This document shows positions 44,895 to 53,559 of a DNA stretch of 64,000 nt, in pieces. Below the pieces are notes generated by a model that had not been told where the DNA came from, did not search any database, and saw only the letters and a program-made list of their open reading frames with translations. The stretch covers positions 3,286,001 to 3,350,000 of the forward strand of contig NZ_BAAAXV010000001.1 of NCBI RefSeq assembly GCF_039535785.1, given 5' to 3'. This stretch comes from Nonomuraea helvata (lineage in GTDB: Bacteria; Actinomycetota; Actinomycetes; Streptosporangiales; Streptosporangiaceae). Made by a program: the position numbers and the translations under genes. How positions within the stretch are numbered: the stretch's first letter is position 1; each line of letters starts with the position of its first letter.

Positions 44895-46112
44895 CTATGA
44901 ATTCCTGGCCGACCACACGTCGACCGGAGAGTTCGCAGGCATGAGTGTCTGCAGCGATGGTCCGGTCATCGCTGTCGTCAGCACAGCCATGACCACCATG
45001 AGGGAATAGACCGCCGGACTGATCAGTCCGGCTTCACGTCCCACGCCGAGTACGACCAGTTCGGTCAGCCCACGCGTGTTCATGAGAATTCCGATGGCCG
45101 CAGACTCTCTGGCGTCGAGGCCAGACACACGTGCGGCGCCGTACGCGGCGAAGAACTTGCCCGCCACCGCCAGCGCAACGACGACGAGGACATCGACAAG
45201 GGTGAGTCTGTCCAACCGGGAAAGATCGACCTGCAGTCCGGCCACGAGGAAGAAGACCGGCAGCAGGAGTGCGGAGTTGACATCGGTGAGGCCGCGTACG
45301 CTCTGAAGGAACCGGTTACCGTCCACGCCCGTCCGCGCGAGTGCGGCGCCGAAGACAAACGCTCCGAAGATGTAGTGAAGCCCCATCCACTCGGTGGCCG
45401 CGCCGGCGAGGAGGAGCCCGCAGCAGACGACCGTGAGCACGCCGACGCCGCCCGCCTGGTTTCCCGCCCGCACCCTCGTCTTTCGGGCGATGAAGGGCAC
45501 GACGGTAAAGGTGATCACGACGAAGGGCAAGAAGGCGACCAGCCGCCAGGGATCCTGCCCGGTGCCGCCCACGACGGCCAGAACGGTTGCCAGCAGCACC
45601 CACGCCAGGGCGTCGATGAGCGCGGCAGAGCTGATGGAGATGTTGCCCAGCCTGGTCGTCAGCCGGCCTTGATCGGAAAGGATGCGAGCCAGGACCGGGA
45701 ACGCCGTGATCGATAGCGCGACACCCATGAAAAGGACGAAACCGAGCGGTGGCGCCGACTCCGCGCGCCAGAGGTAGAGCGCCAGCACCGCGCCGAACCC
45801 GAACGGCAGGAGGACCGATGAAACGGTGATCAACCCGACCGTCCTGCGCCGGCCCCGCAACAGTGCCGGATCGATCTCCGTTCCGACAGTCAGCATGAAG
45901 ATGGCGACGCCCACGGCGGCGAACGCGGTCAGCTGCTGCCTCGTATCGGCGGGAAACAGCCACTCCACGGCCGGAGCTCCCAAGAAGGTGGGACCCAGCA
46001 GGATGCCTGCCGTGATCTCGCCCAGGACCACCGGCTGGCCCAGTCTGCGGGCGAGCATGCCCAGGACCCGCGCGAGCCCGAGCATGATCGCGAGATCGAT
46101 GAAAAGCATCAC
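44895..46112 (-). CDS. Cation/proton antiporter (CPA2 family)
   Basis: A 405-aa integral membrane protein with about 12 hydrophobic segments. LGQPVVLGEITAGILLGPTFLG, AVGVAIFMLTVGTEIDPALL, SITAFPVLARIL and ALIDALAWVLLA are the conserved CPA2 regions, with the ion-binding Asp in the last. ATGA overlap with the decarboxylase gene. In biosynthetic clusters such antiporters may provide export or ion homeostasis; here it sits inside the operon, so self-protection or transport is likely. Confidence 0.9.
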   Translation of the reverse strand: MMLFIDLAIMLGLARVLGMLARRLGQPVVLGEITAGILLGPTFLGAPAVEWLFPADTRQQLTAFAAVGVAIFMLTVGTEIDPALLRGRRRTVGLITVSSVLLPFGFGAVLALYLWRAESAPPLGFVLFMGVALSITAFPVLARILSDQGRLTTRLGNISISSAALIDALAWVLLATVLAVVGGTGQDPWRLVAFLPFVVITFTVVPFIARKTRVRAGNQAGGVGVLTVVCCGLLLAGAATEWMGLHYIFGAFVFGAALARTGVDGNRFLQSVRGLTDVNSALLLPVFFLVAGLQVDLSRLDRLTLVDVLVVVALAVAGKFFAAYGAARVSGLDARESAAIGILMNTRGLTELVVLGVGREAGLISPAVYSLMVVMAVLTTAMTGPSLQTLMPANSPVDVWSARNS

Positions 46113-47617
46113 GACGTGTCACCGCCGTCTTCGAGGCTCCCGGCCGAGGTGATCACGTCCAGCACCCAGTCGACGTCTTCCACCGTCATGAAGGGGTTGA
46201 GCAGGGTCAGCTTGAGCCACACGGACGGCTTCCGGGTGCGGAGCTCGGTACGTCCGACGACGGCTTTGCCCTCTGCCAGAATTCTGCGGCGGAGGGACAC
46301 GTTCACCGCGTCGGACCTGGCCGGCACGTCCGCCCGCGGAACGTACCGGAAGACGACCGTCGACAACACCGGATCGCACGCGAGCGCCAGGTACGGCGTT
46401 AGGGCGATGCGACGCGCGGCGTGTCGGGCGAGCATGTGACAGTGGTCCACCATCTCGCCCAAGCGCTCGGTGCCGACCGCCTGCAACGTGACGGCGATTT
46501 TGAAGGCGTCCGCCCGCCGGGTGGTGCGTAGTGACCTGTCGGTGTGGTTCAGATGACCAGCCCGCAGGTCGTCGGCGGCGTTCACGTACGGCGCCTCGAA
46601 CGCCATGGGCGCGAACGCGTCCGCGCGGCGTGTGAGCAGCACCCCTGCTCCGATTGGCTGCCAGCCGAACTTGTGCAGGTCCAACGAGACGCTGTCGGCC
46701 CCATCAATGCCGGTCAGCAGCGACGCGAGCTTGCCGGAGAACAGCGCACCACCACCGTAAGCGGCATCAACATGCACCGCCGCGCCATGGGCACGGGAGA
46801 TGGTGATGATGTCCTCGACCGGGTCGATCGCGCCGAAATCGGTGGTCCCGGTGGTGGCCACCACACAGGCGGGCCACCGGCCCTCCCGCGTACCGCCTTC
46901 CAGCGCTGCCCTCAGTGCGTCCGGGTCCATCTGATCTCGCGCGTTCGTCTCCACCGGGATCACGTTCTCGTCGGGGAAACCCAGCAGCCGCGCGCTGCGG
47001 CGGATCGAGAAATGGGCCGACCGCGAAGCATAGACCACCGACCGGCCGTGCGCGGGGCCTGGACCGCCGGGACGGTCACGGGCCAGGAAGAGTCCGACGA
47101 GGTTGGATTCCGTCCCACCGGACGTGACGACGCCGGCGGCGGCGTCGGGGTCGTATCCCACAAGCGTGCACATCGCCCGGACGACCTCTGACTCGATGAT
47201 GATGCCGGCCGGTGACTGGTCCCACGATGTGAGATCGGCGTTCAGGATGGCGGCGGCCACGTCCGCGGCTGCCGAGATCGCCAGCGGAGGACTCAGCAGG
47301 TGCGCCGACCAGGCGGGATCGGCCAGGTCGACCGCACCGCGCGCGAGGATTTCAGTCAAGGACGCCAGAACACCGACGCCTCGACCTTCCCGCAGGAGCA
47401 ACGGGCCCAGTGCGTCACGCACATCCCCGGCGAGCTCGACCGGCTCGCCTGCGGGAACCGGGCCGCCCCGCTGCTGTGCGCCGTCCGACAGCGCTTGGAG
47501 AACAGTTCCGATCAGAGTGTGGAGGTCGTCCGATCCGGGGCTGCTCAAAGGAAAGTCATGTGTCGTTCCCCGAGGTTCTGGCTCCGGCGTTCCCAGGCTG
47601 ATCGCATTGGTGGTCAT
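46109..47617 (-). CDS. PLP-dependent amino-acid decarboxylase (group II)
   Basis: 502 aa. The PLP lysine is Lys316 in SLDLHKFGWQP, the ring-binding Asp284 is in VHVDAAYGGG, and SGGTESNLVGLFLAR and SRSAHFSIRRSARL are usual for group II decarboxylases (glutamate, DABA, tyrosine and related). The family removes the alpha-carboxylate to give an amine. In this operon the likely substrate is the amino acid hydroxylated by the neighbouring oxygenase. ATG 47617 lies 28 bases after the oxygenase stop. Exact substrate unknown. Confidence 0.9.
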   Translation of the reverse strand: MTTNAISLGTPEPEPRGTTHDFPLSSPGSDDLHTLIGTVLQALSDGAQQRGGPVPAGEPVELAGDVRDALGPLLLREGRGVGVLASLTEILARGAVDLADPAWSAHLLSPPLAISAAADVAAAILNADLTSWDQSPAGIIIESEVVRAMCTLVGYDPDAAAGVVTSGGTESNLVGLFLARDRPGGPGPAHGRSVVYASRSAHFSIRRSARLLGFPDENVIPVETNARDQMDPDALRAALEGGTREGRWPACVVATTGTTDFGAIDPVEDIITISRAHGAAVHVDAAYGGGALFSGKLASLLTGIDGADSVSLDLHKFGWQPIGAGVLLTRRADAFAPMAFEAPYVNAADDLRAGHLNHTDRSLRTTRRADAFKIAVTLQAVGTERLGEMVDHCHMLARHAARRIALTPYLALACDPVLSTVVFRYVPRADVPARSDAVNVSLRRRILAEGKAVVGRTELRTRKPSVWLKLTLLNPFMTVEDVDWVLDVITSAGSLEDGGDTS

Positions 47618-47645
47618 CAACGGGTTCCTGGTGGTCGACGGGCGC

Positions 47646-48680
47646 TCAGTAGACGACCCGGGCATCGGACGCGGTCCGCGCGTCACGCGACCGCCGCAGG
47701 TCCCGGCTGATGTTGAGTCGTTTGAGCCAGCGATCATTTCCGTCGAACGCGGCCGCGAAAGTCCTGCGACCGTGCACGGCACGGTAGTTGTCGACGAAGA
47801 GCAGTTCACCGGGGTGCATGCTGTAGCCGACGATGGCCGTGTCGATCGCTTCGACGAACACACGCAGAGCAGACAACGCCTCAGGATCGTCGATGTCCCA
47901 GTCCACGGCGTCGGAGTCCAGCCGGACGTAGGGCGATGAAAGGTCACCGAAGAGCACCGGCGTCTTCTCGGGATTCCGTAGGAGCCGCTCGATGCGAGCG
48001 TAGCTGCGGCGCGCGACCGACGTCAGGCCGGGACCGCTAACCAGCGCGGGGTCAGCGTTCTCCGGCCGGTGCGACTCATCAGGCCGCAGGACGAACCTCG
48101 GCTGGGCGAGGATGTCCCGTACTTCGCCAGAGACCACGACGTCGTCGAGACACGCGTATGTCGTCTCGGTCGCCCCTGGGTTCCGAAGGCACATCAACGC
48201 GACATAGTCAGCCCGGTAAGGATGGAAGGCGTCCTCCGTGTGCCACAGCAGCGTGGCGTCGCTGCTGGAGTTGATCTGGCGACTCTCATGGCCCCGGACG
48301 GGAACGACCTCGTGCATCAGCCTGCCACCTTGTTGACTGGCCCAGCCGAAGACGTCACCCAGTAGGCTCGCGCACAGTGTGAAGTAGAACTCCTCGCGAG
48401 CCGATGCGCGCCTTGTCTCCTCGGCGCCGGCCCAATGGCGCGGCGTCGCGCCGATCGCCGTGTCGTCGACCGGAAATCCGGTCACCAAACACACGCCAGC
48501 GGGCTCACTCAGACGGAATTCGGCAAGCCCTCGCCGTACCGTAACCGGTAGCTCATGGGCGTGCACGTTTACGTTCCGCAGGAATTCCTCGTCCTCAACG
48601 GTCCGGTACCGCTCGGTCATCCGTGCCAGCAGCTCCTCGATGACGTCGACCTCGCGGCTGGATATGCGGATCTCATACAT
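47646..48680 (-). CDS. Fe(II)/2-oxoglutarate-dependent oxygenase, VioC/clavaminate-synthase-like
   Basis: 344 aa. The metal triad is His147 and Glu149 in LLWHTEDAFHPYRADYVALM and His303 in NYRAVHGRRTF; Arg317 in NDRWLKR should bind 2-oxoglutarate. The His-x-Glu variant and the HTEDAFHPYR block are typical of VioC-type arginine beta-hydroxylases and relatives acting on basic amino acids. Start ATG 48680 follows GGACGGTGGGCGC; the upstream ATG 48710 is less likely. It is the first sizeable gene of the operon. Predicted role: hydroxylation (or desaturation) of a free amino acid, probably arginine-like. Confidence 0.88.
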   Translation of the reverse strand: MYEIRISSREVDVIEELLARMTERYRTVEDEEFLRNVNVHAHELPVTVRRGLAEFRLSEPAGVCLVTGFPVDDTAIGATPRHWAGAEETRRASAREEFYFTLCASLLGDVFGWASQQGGRLMHEVVPVRGHESRQINSSSDATLLWHTEDAFHPYRADYVALMCLRNPGATETTYACLDDVVVSGEVRDILAQPRFVLRPDESHRPENADPALVSGPGLTSVARRSYARIERLLRNPEKTPVLFGDLSSPYVRLDSDAVDWDIDDPEALSALRVFVEAIDTAIVGYSMHPGELLFVDNYRAVHGRRTFAAAFDGNDRWLKRLNISRDLRRSRDARTASDARVVY

Positions 48681-48753
48681 GCGCCCACCGTCCGAGGTCC
48701 GCGCCGGCATCCTGGTATGTCATTGCGATCCCTTCCGTCGTGCATGTCGCCAT
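48673..48753 (-). CDS. Possible 26-aa leader peptide coupled to the oxygenase gene
   Basis: ATG 48753, preceded by GTGAAGGATTTT (a good ribosome-binding site), opens a frame MATCTTEGIAMTYQDAGADL then GRWAHV. Its TGA lies inside the oxygenase start region (ATGTATGA), so termination could feed re-initiation. An inner ATG at 48723 also has GGAAGGG upstream. No similarity known. The case rests on ribosome-binding site and overlap only. Confidence 0.35.
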   Translation of the reverse strand: MATCTTEGIAMTYQDAGADLGRWAHV

Positions 48754-48766
48754 AAAATCCTTCACT

Positions 48767-48794
48767 TACATATTCTTTTCGATGTCGTTAACAA
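48767..48794 (-). promoter_or_regulatory. Candidate promoter of the biosynthetic operon
   Basis: On the minus strand TTGTTA (48794-48789) and TATGTA (48772-48767) are 16 bases apart, in an AT-rich patch just upstream of the leader peptide. It is the only such patch in the roughly 570-base gap before the cluster. A weak match to the housekeeping consensus; not certain. Confidence 0.3.
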
Positions 48795-48899
48795 GTGCCA
48801 ACGACGCTTCCGTCTTCCTTGTGCGGCCTGACCAGGCCGGGTGAAGCATGCACTTTACGGACTACCAATGGCCATACCATTTTCTGCTCATTAAGTGTT

Positions 48900-48924
48900 C
48901 GCCGAGCACCGGTGGTACTCGGCG
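48900..48924. repeat. Inverted repeat upstream of the operon
   Basis: CGCCGAG (48900-48906) and CTCGGCG (48918-48924) flank an inner CACCGGTG palindrome. Possible operator or transcription terminator about 220 bases upstream of the oxygenase start. Confidence 0.4.
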
Positions 48925-49240
48925 GCCCGGCTGCTGGAGCCGGTGGTGTCGACCACCTGACCAGGTGATCGACAAATAAGGCGCGGTACTCCGCGAACCG
49001 GAAGGTGCGAGTTCTCTACGGCTGGCCGAGCGGTGCCAGCTGCTGTACCTTCCATGCGTGGCTTCCGAGAATTCGCGTTCCATGCCCGACAGTGCGGCCA
49101 GCACGGTGAACACGAGGAGCACCCGCGGAAGTTCGCCATGGATGGGGACGAGGGCCTGTTCTCAACCACCCGGCCGGGTCATTCCCACAGGCGCACACAC
49201 CAGCCGAGAACGCGTCGGCCCTGTTGAGCCCAGTGAGCAA

Positions 49241-49264
49241 GAAATGAGCAGGAAAGTGGACTGG
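49241..49264 (+). repeat. Repeated motif, copy 1, upstream of the crystallin-like gene
   Basis: ATGAGCAGGAAAGTGGACTG followed by GTCT, about 65 bases before the gene at 49329. Matches the copies at 53274 and 58852 except for the first base and one internal base. Confidence 0.65.
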
Positions 49265-49328
49265 TCTGTAAGTTCAGGCCCCACATACGCTCCCCGGTGC
49301 GAGATCGCTCCCCCAGAAAGAGAACGCT

Positions 49329-49614
49329 ATGAAGTCGTACCTGCGTAAGGCCCTCGCCAGCTGCGCAGCCGCACTGGCGGTCATGGTGGCCCCTCCCCTC
49401 CCCCACATTCGCTATCAACCACGCAGACTGCAACGTGTCGTACAGTCGTGAATTTCTGCGAATTCAAAACGGTCTAGACCGTCACTGCTTCGCGAACGGC
49501 GACACGATGAGCGGGGCCATCTACGGTGTCGACCTCATCTCCGCAGGGAACAACAATGTGGTAATCGAATACATCGATGGCTTAGGAGGGGCCCTCAAGA
49601 GCCTTCCTGCTTGA
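49329..49614 (+). pseudogene. Secreted beta/gamma-crystallin-like protein, frameshifted in the signal peptide
   Basis: MKSYLRKALASCAAALAVMV is a clear signal peptide. In the C-rich run 49387-49402 the frame shifts by one base; the mature part FAINHADCNVSYSREFLRIQ, then DRHCFANGDTMSGAIYGV and ISAGNNNVVIEYIDG continues in the other frame to a stop at 49614. The Cys pair and the NNNVVIEY strand resemble actinomycete beta/gamma-crystallin or similar secreted small beta proteins. A one-base error in a homopolymer-like run or a true mutation would both explain it. Confidence 0.6.
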
Positions 49615-50059
49615 AAAGTGGAACCTCTGGGACTTCATTAACGACTCGTCGGGGATCAAACGCAGAATTCATATTATTTACAAGATCAGAATCATTTAGG
49701 TCGCATTCCAGTGACGGGGACTGCGCCCCACCGCGCGGCCGACTCCAGTGGCCGCACCTATCGACCTCACGCGAGCCCGCGTGTGTCCCTCCAGCCGAGA
49801 ACGCTTCGGCCCTGGCTGCGGACACCGCGATAGCGGAGGCGAGCATCGCGGTCGTCCACGGCCGTGCGGGGTCCTCATTCAAACGTTTCATCCCTGGCGA
49901 CAATCGGCTCGCCAAGGGATCGGCGACTCTCGGACATGTGGTTGAGCGACTCGCGAGCGGGGCGGAAAAAGATCGCAAGGCCGCGAACCTTCCTTCCCCC
50001 GGCGCTATCCAACCCAGATGTACGACGAAACATAAACAGATTCAGAAGGGCATCCATAG
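49615..50059. other. Intergenic region
   Basis: About 445 bases upstream of the lectin-like gene. No recognisable gene in any frame. It is AT-richer near 49660-49700 and 50020-50045, the latter just upstream of the ribosome-binding site of the next gene. Confidence 0.5.
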
Positions 50060-50530
50060 ATGCGATCAAAGCTGGCCACCCTGTTCCTCGCCACGCTCGC
50101 CGCCGGAAGCTGCGTCCTCGCCGGCGCCTCGCCCGCCTCGGCCACGGAGTCGCAGTACGGCAAAAGCAAATGGATCAGCGCCGAGAGCGGCTGGCAGAAC
50201 GCCGGCGTGTACGTCGAACCCGGTGACCTGGTGCAGATCCACTACGTCAGTGGCCGGTGGACGGTCGACCACCGCGAGTTCCCCTATGTGTCCTCGCGCG
50301 GCTACCCCTGGGACATCGACAGCGAGATCTACCAGGGATGCAAGGTCCTCAGCCAGTACCCATACGGCACGCTGATCGCGAAGGTCAACGGAGACCACTA
50401 CAGAATCGGCACTGGGGCTTCCATCCGGACGCGCCAGGAAGGCTTCCTCCAGTTGCGCATCAACGACGCCGACGGTTGCCTCCGCGACAACGACGGCGCC
50501 GTCCGCGTGACGATCACGGTCACCGACTAA
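50060..50530 (+). CDS. Secreted lectin-like protein (LecA/PA-IL-type fold)
   Basis: 156 aa. A Sec signal peptide (MRSKLATLFLATLAAGSCVL, with ASPASATE cleavage) precedes a beta-rich domain of about 125 residues. Its pattern (AGVYVEPGDLVQIHYVSGRW, HREFP, GTLIAKVNGD, and LQLRINDADGCLRDNDGAVR near the end) resembles LecA-like sugar-binding domains, whose Ca-binding Asn-Asp segment lies in the same place. ATG 50060 is preceded by AGAAGGG. Probably exported and sugar-binding; the specificity is unknown. Confidence 0.75.
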   Translation: MRSKLATLFLATLAAGSCVLAGASPASATESQYGKSKWISAESGWQNAGVYVEPGDLVQIHYVSGRWTVDHREFPYVSSRGYPWDIDSEIYQGCKVLSQYPYGTLIAKVNGDHYRIGTGASIRTRQEGFLQLRINDADGCLRDNDGAVRVTITVTD

Positions 50531-50592
50531 CTAGGGCTCGTATGCAGTGGAGAGTCACCGGACCTTCCGCAGCTCAGTCGGTAGGTTACCGC

Positions 50593-51064
50593 GTGTCTAG
50601 GTCTCCGGCTCGCGTACGTTTTGCGCCCTCCCCTACTGGGATGTTCCATGTGGGTGGGCGCGGTCGGCTCCGTATACCTGGGCGGTGGCGCGGCAATCCG
50701 GAGGCACGTTCGTGCTCCGTGTCGAGGACACAGACACGGCCCGTAACCGGCCGAAGTGGACTCAGGGCAATCATCGACGCCTTGGCGGCGATCGGGATCA
50801 GCACCGCAGATCCGGTCTTCGAGTGCCCGTATTTCCAGTCGGACAATGCCGCCCGGCACCGGAAAGCGTCCTGCGGCTGTACCGGCCGGCCGGGCGTACT
50901 ACTGCGACTGCACTTGCGAGCAGCTCAAGAGCGGACAGGGTCCGAGCACCTGGGGGTATGACGGGTTCTGCTGTGAGCGGGGGCTGGAGTACGTCGGGGG
51001 GCGGGCGCTGCGGTTCCGTACGCCGGATGGGGGGCGAGACGGTGGTCGAGGATCTCGTCCGCGG
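50593..51064 (+). pseudogene. Glutamyl-tRNA synthetase N-terminal fragment, frameshifted
   Basis: Begins with GTG: VRFAPSPTGMFHVGG, the HIGH-like region of class I GluRS; then in another frame [54 protein letters not shown] and [10 protein letters not shown]. At least three frameshifts, and it stops where a dehydrogenase fragment on the other strand begins. The remaining two thirds (KMSKS loop, anticodon domain) are absent. A relic of a second GluRS, not the essential copy. Confidence 0.8.
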
Positions 51065-51425
51065 TCAGCTGATCTTTCCCAGCAGCGCGCGGGCGTCGCC
51101 GGACAGCATGCGGTCGTAGGCAGCCTCTACCTCGTCCAGTGGGCTGGTCTCGATCATGGGCCGCACGCCCGTCAGTGCGGCGAAGCGCAGGGTCTCCTCG
51201 ACATCGAGGGCGGTGCCGGACGGGTGGCCATGCACGGACCTGCTCGCCGCGCGATGAGCTGGAACGGGCTGACCTGAATGGATTCCGGCGTTGCGCCGAG
51301 CATGATGAGTTCGCCGTTGTGACGCAGCCCGTCGATGGTGGCGCCCATGGCGTCGGAGCTGGCCGCGGTGGCGAGCACGACCTTCGCGCCGCACAGGGCG
51401 GACACCGGCGGTGGCGGGAGCCAGG
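51065..51425 (-). pseudogene. Zinc-type (MDR) alcohol dehydrogenase C-terminal fragment
   Basis: [40 protein letters not shown], then a frameshift and [41 protein letters not shown] and LLGKIS with a stop. This is the end of an MDR dehydrogenase; the catalytic domain is missing. Confidence 0.75.
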
Positions 51426-52148
51426 GTGCCGAGTCCGGACCGACGGCATCCCGTACTGTGGCTCGGCACGGCTGACGAACCGGTTTGCCAAGTACGGGAC
51501 GACAGTAGGGCGTTCCGGTTGGCGCGCCGTGCTGGTATGCGCAGCGCACCTGACTCCCATCCCGGCTCTCGGCATTGCGGCCATTGCCATCGGGTTGGAG
51601 GTGTGCTTCGTGTCCCAGATGCTGTCGAGAGATGTCGTTGATGTCCCATCACGCTGGGCTCGGTGCTCTTCATCCTCTTCCCTGCGGTGCTCGCCGCCAT
51701 CTCGGGGACCTCGGCCGTGCGCGAGACCTCCGTTGTCCTGAGGATGCGGAGGGCATGGCGGCGCGCGAGGCGTGGAGAGGCCGTGCAGGTTCTGACCGGT
51801 GTGGCGCTGCGGCCCGGCCGCGGACTGTCCGTCTCAGGTGCGCGTGTCGTGCTGGTGAGCGGCCGGGTCGCCGCGACCTGGACCGTCGACGCGGGCATCG
51901 TGGTCATCACCCCGCTGCGCGGTTTCACCCGAGCCGAGCACACCGCCGTCACGCCGTCCCCTGAGCAAAGGCCGGCGGGAGATGTTCGAGCCGTCTACGC
52001 GGGCAGTGTTGTATTCGCTCCCGTCGCGGCAGAGGACGGCCATCAGTCCGACCTACTGTAGTGACGACCTGCTGAGAACTCGGATGCCGTCGCCGCCTAA
52101 GGGCTCAGGAAGGTGCCCGTCCGCCGGGTGTGACGCACCCAGGGCGGG
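51426..52148. other. Region without a supported gene
   Basis: Several open frames but no recognised family. The plus strand 51663-52061 has a hydrophobic start (MLFILFPAVLAAISGTSAV) and an arginine-rich loop; it could be a remnant of a small membrane protein. Given the pseudogenes on both sides I do not call a gene. Confidence 0.45.
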
Positions 52149-52619
52149 CTACGAGGAGCGCTGATCCGGCACGCCCTCGTCGTCCGGGTCGAGCCGCGCC
52201 CAGACTTCGGCGAGGTTGCGCAGGTGCTCGTCGTCGAGCCGGTCGAAGAAGAGCCTGCGCAGGTCGCTGTGCTGCTGGCGCCATGCCTTGCGCATGAGCG
52301 CCCTCCCGTCCTTGGTCAGGACCGCCGTGAAGCCACGTCCGTCGTCGGCCGTCCGTCGCCTCTCGATCAGGCCGCGACGCTCGAGCCGGTCGGCGAGCCG
52401 GGTGAACCCGCCGGTGGACATCAGGCGCTGCTGGGCGAGCTCCGACATCCGCATGCCGTTCCGGCCGGCCTCGCCCAGCAGTGCCAGCACGCTGTACTCG
52501 GCCATGCTCACGTTCAGCGGAGCGAGGCCGGCCTCGATTTCACGCCAGATCCGATCATGGGTGAGCAGGAACCCCCGCCACGCCTGGTCTTCAAGCTCTC
52601 GCAGCTTGTCGGTCGCCAT
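52149..52619 (-). CDS. MarR-family transcriptional regulator
   Basis: 156 aa with the MarR winged helix: LNVSMAEYSVLALLGEAGRN, GMRMSELAQQRLMSTGGFTRLADRLERRGLIERR and the wing DGRGFTAVLTKDGRALM. Start at ATG 52619; a GTG nine bases upstream is possible. There is no intact target gene next to it: the neighbours are a phosphotransferase relic and unassigned DNA, so it may control a distant gene. Confidence 0.92.
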   Translation of the reverse strand: MATDKLRELEDQAWRGFLLTHDRIWREIEAGLAPLNVSMAEYSVLALLGEAGRNGMRMSELAQQRLMSTGGFTRLADRLERRGLIERRRTADDGRGFTAVLTKDGRALMRKAWRQQHSDLRRLFFDRLDDEHLRNLAEVWARLDPDDEGVPDQRSS

Positions 52620-52834
52620 GAGCAGCACGGTATCGACAGGTCATCTCGAGAACCAACCGATGTGTCTGCCTGCACAGCAAACCTTGTTCGCGGCCAGAAC
52701 ATGGTGTTGGCAAGCCGGTGCGTGACCTGCTCGCCCCGACGTCGAGCGCGAGGAGACCCGGGCCCGTCGTTATCTGGGGTTGTCAAACGAACTTGCTGGT
52801 CAGCCGCATGAAGCTCGTTAAGGCACGTCAGGCC

Positions 52835-52935
52835 CGTCAGGCACGTAGACGTCAGCATGCCGTGCATGGCCGGGACCGGCGCGAAGGTATTCGAGCGTGT
52901 GCGGAGGCGATTGATCAGCAATGGGCCGTTGCGAT
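52835..52935 (+). repeat. Diverged direct repeat, copy 1
   Basis: About 100 bases with clear similarity to 58608-58710 (for example GGCGCGAAG, ATTCGAGCGTGTG, GATGGGCCGTTGCGATG-like blocks). In one plus-strand frame both copies read RR-E-IRAC-EAIDQ-WAVAM, so a coding origin is possible. Confidence 0.7.
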
Positions 52936-52974
52936 GGTGTGTCGTTCGGGCACGGCGCAGGGTCGCGGCGTCCG

Positions 52975-53285
52975 GAGTGGGTAAGCGCCACGGAAGCGGG
53001 CGGCGGTGCCGTCCGACAGCAGGATCCCAGCGGCGGCGCGGTCGCCTGGCGGATCGCCGGCGCGGAGGCCGTCGAGTCGAACGCGCCGCATAACGTGCCG
53101 TCCGCGGTGAGGACGTCAGCCGGATGCAGGTCGCCGTGGAGCGCTGCGGGACGGGAACCGGCAGAGGAAAGCGCGGGCGAGGGCGGGCAGCCAGGTGTGT
53201 TCCACGCGCAGCAGCGCCCCCGCAGACGGCGTCGCCCCAGGGCAACCGAATGGTGAGGGTCGTCGCCAGGCCGGTGAGCAGGAAA
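52975..53285 (-). pseudogene. APH-type phosphotransferase relic 1
   Basis: TLTIRLPWGDAV, RVEHTWLPALA, LPLPVPVPQRS and then ALHGDLHPADVLTADGTLCG (Brenner-type catalytic loop) and, in another frame, DGLRAGDPPGDRAAAGILLS and DGTAARFRGAY. At least two frameshifts; N-terminus incomplete. A degenerate aminoglycoside-phosphotransferase-like gene. A second relic lies at 62695-63302. Confidence 0.7.
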
Positions 53286-53297
53286 CTGGACTGGTCA
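53274..53297 (+). repeat. Repeated motif GTGAGCAGGAAACTGGACTG (copy 2)
   Basis: Found also at 58852-58875 (same) and, with two changes, at 49241-49264. In frame it reads (M/V)SRK(L/V)DWS. Two of the three copies lie upstream of secreted-protein genes. Confidence 0.7.
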
Positions 53298-53559
53298 CCT
53301 GTGGCGTTCCCCCCGGGGTGTGGACACCCGGTTTTCATGCAGCCGGTGCGGCCACTCTAGCCACAAGACGATCAGAAGACGACGAGTCAGAAGAGCTGGC
53401 GGGCACCCTGGTCCGGGTTCCGGCGTCCGCCAGGTCAAGTGGTTGATCATGCCGTCAGCAGCACGGATGTCGCCATTTCGGCCGACCCGTCGGACCGCAC
53501 CAGTGCTCCGCGCGGGTCGTCTTCCGCGGCTGCCGACTCGTGATTCGCCCTGCTGGGTG

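Noticed and set aside
49611..50375. 254-residue frame upstream of and through the lectin-like gene
   Set aside because: The real gene at 50060 is in another frame with signal peptide and ribosome-binding site; the long frame is low-complexity in its second half.
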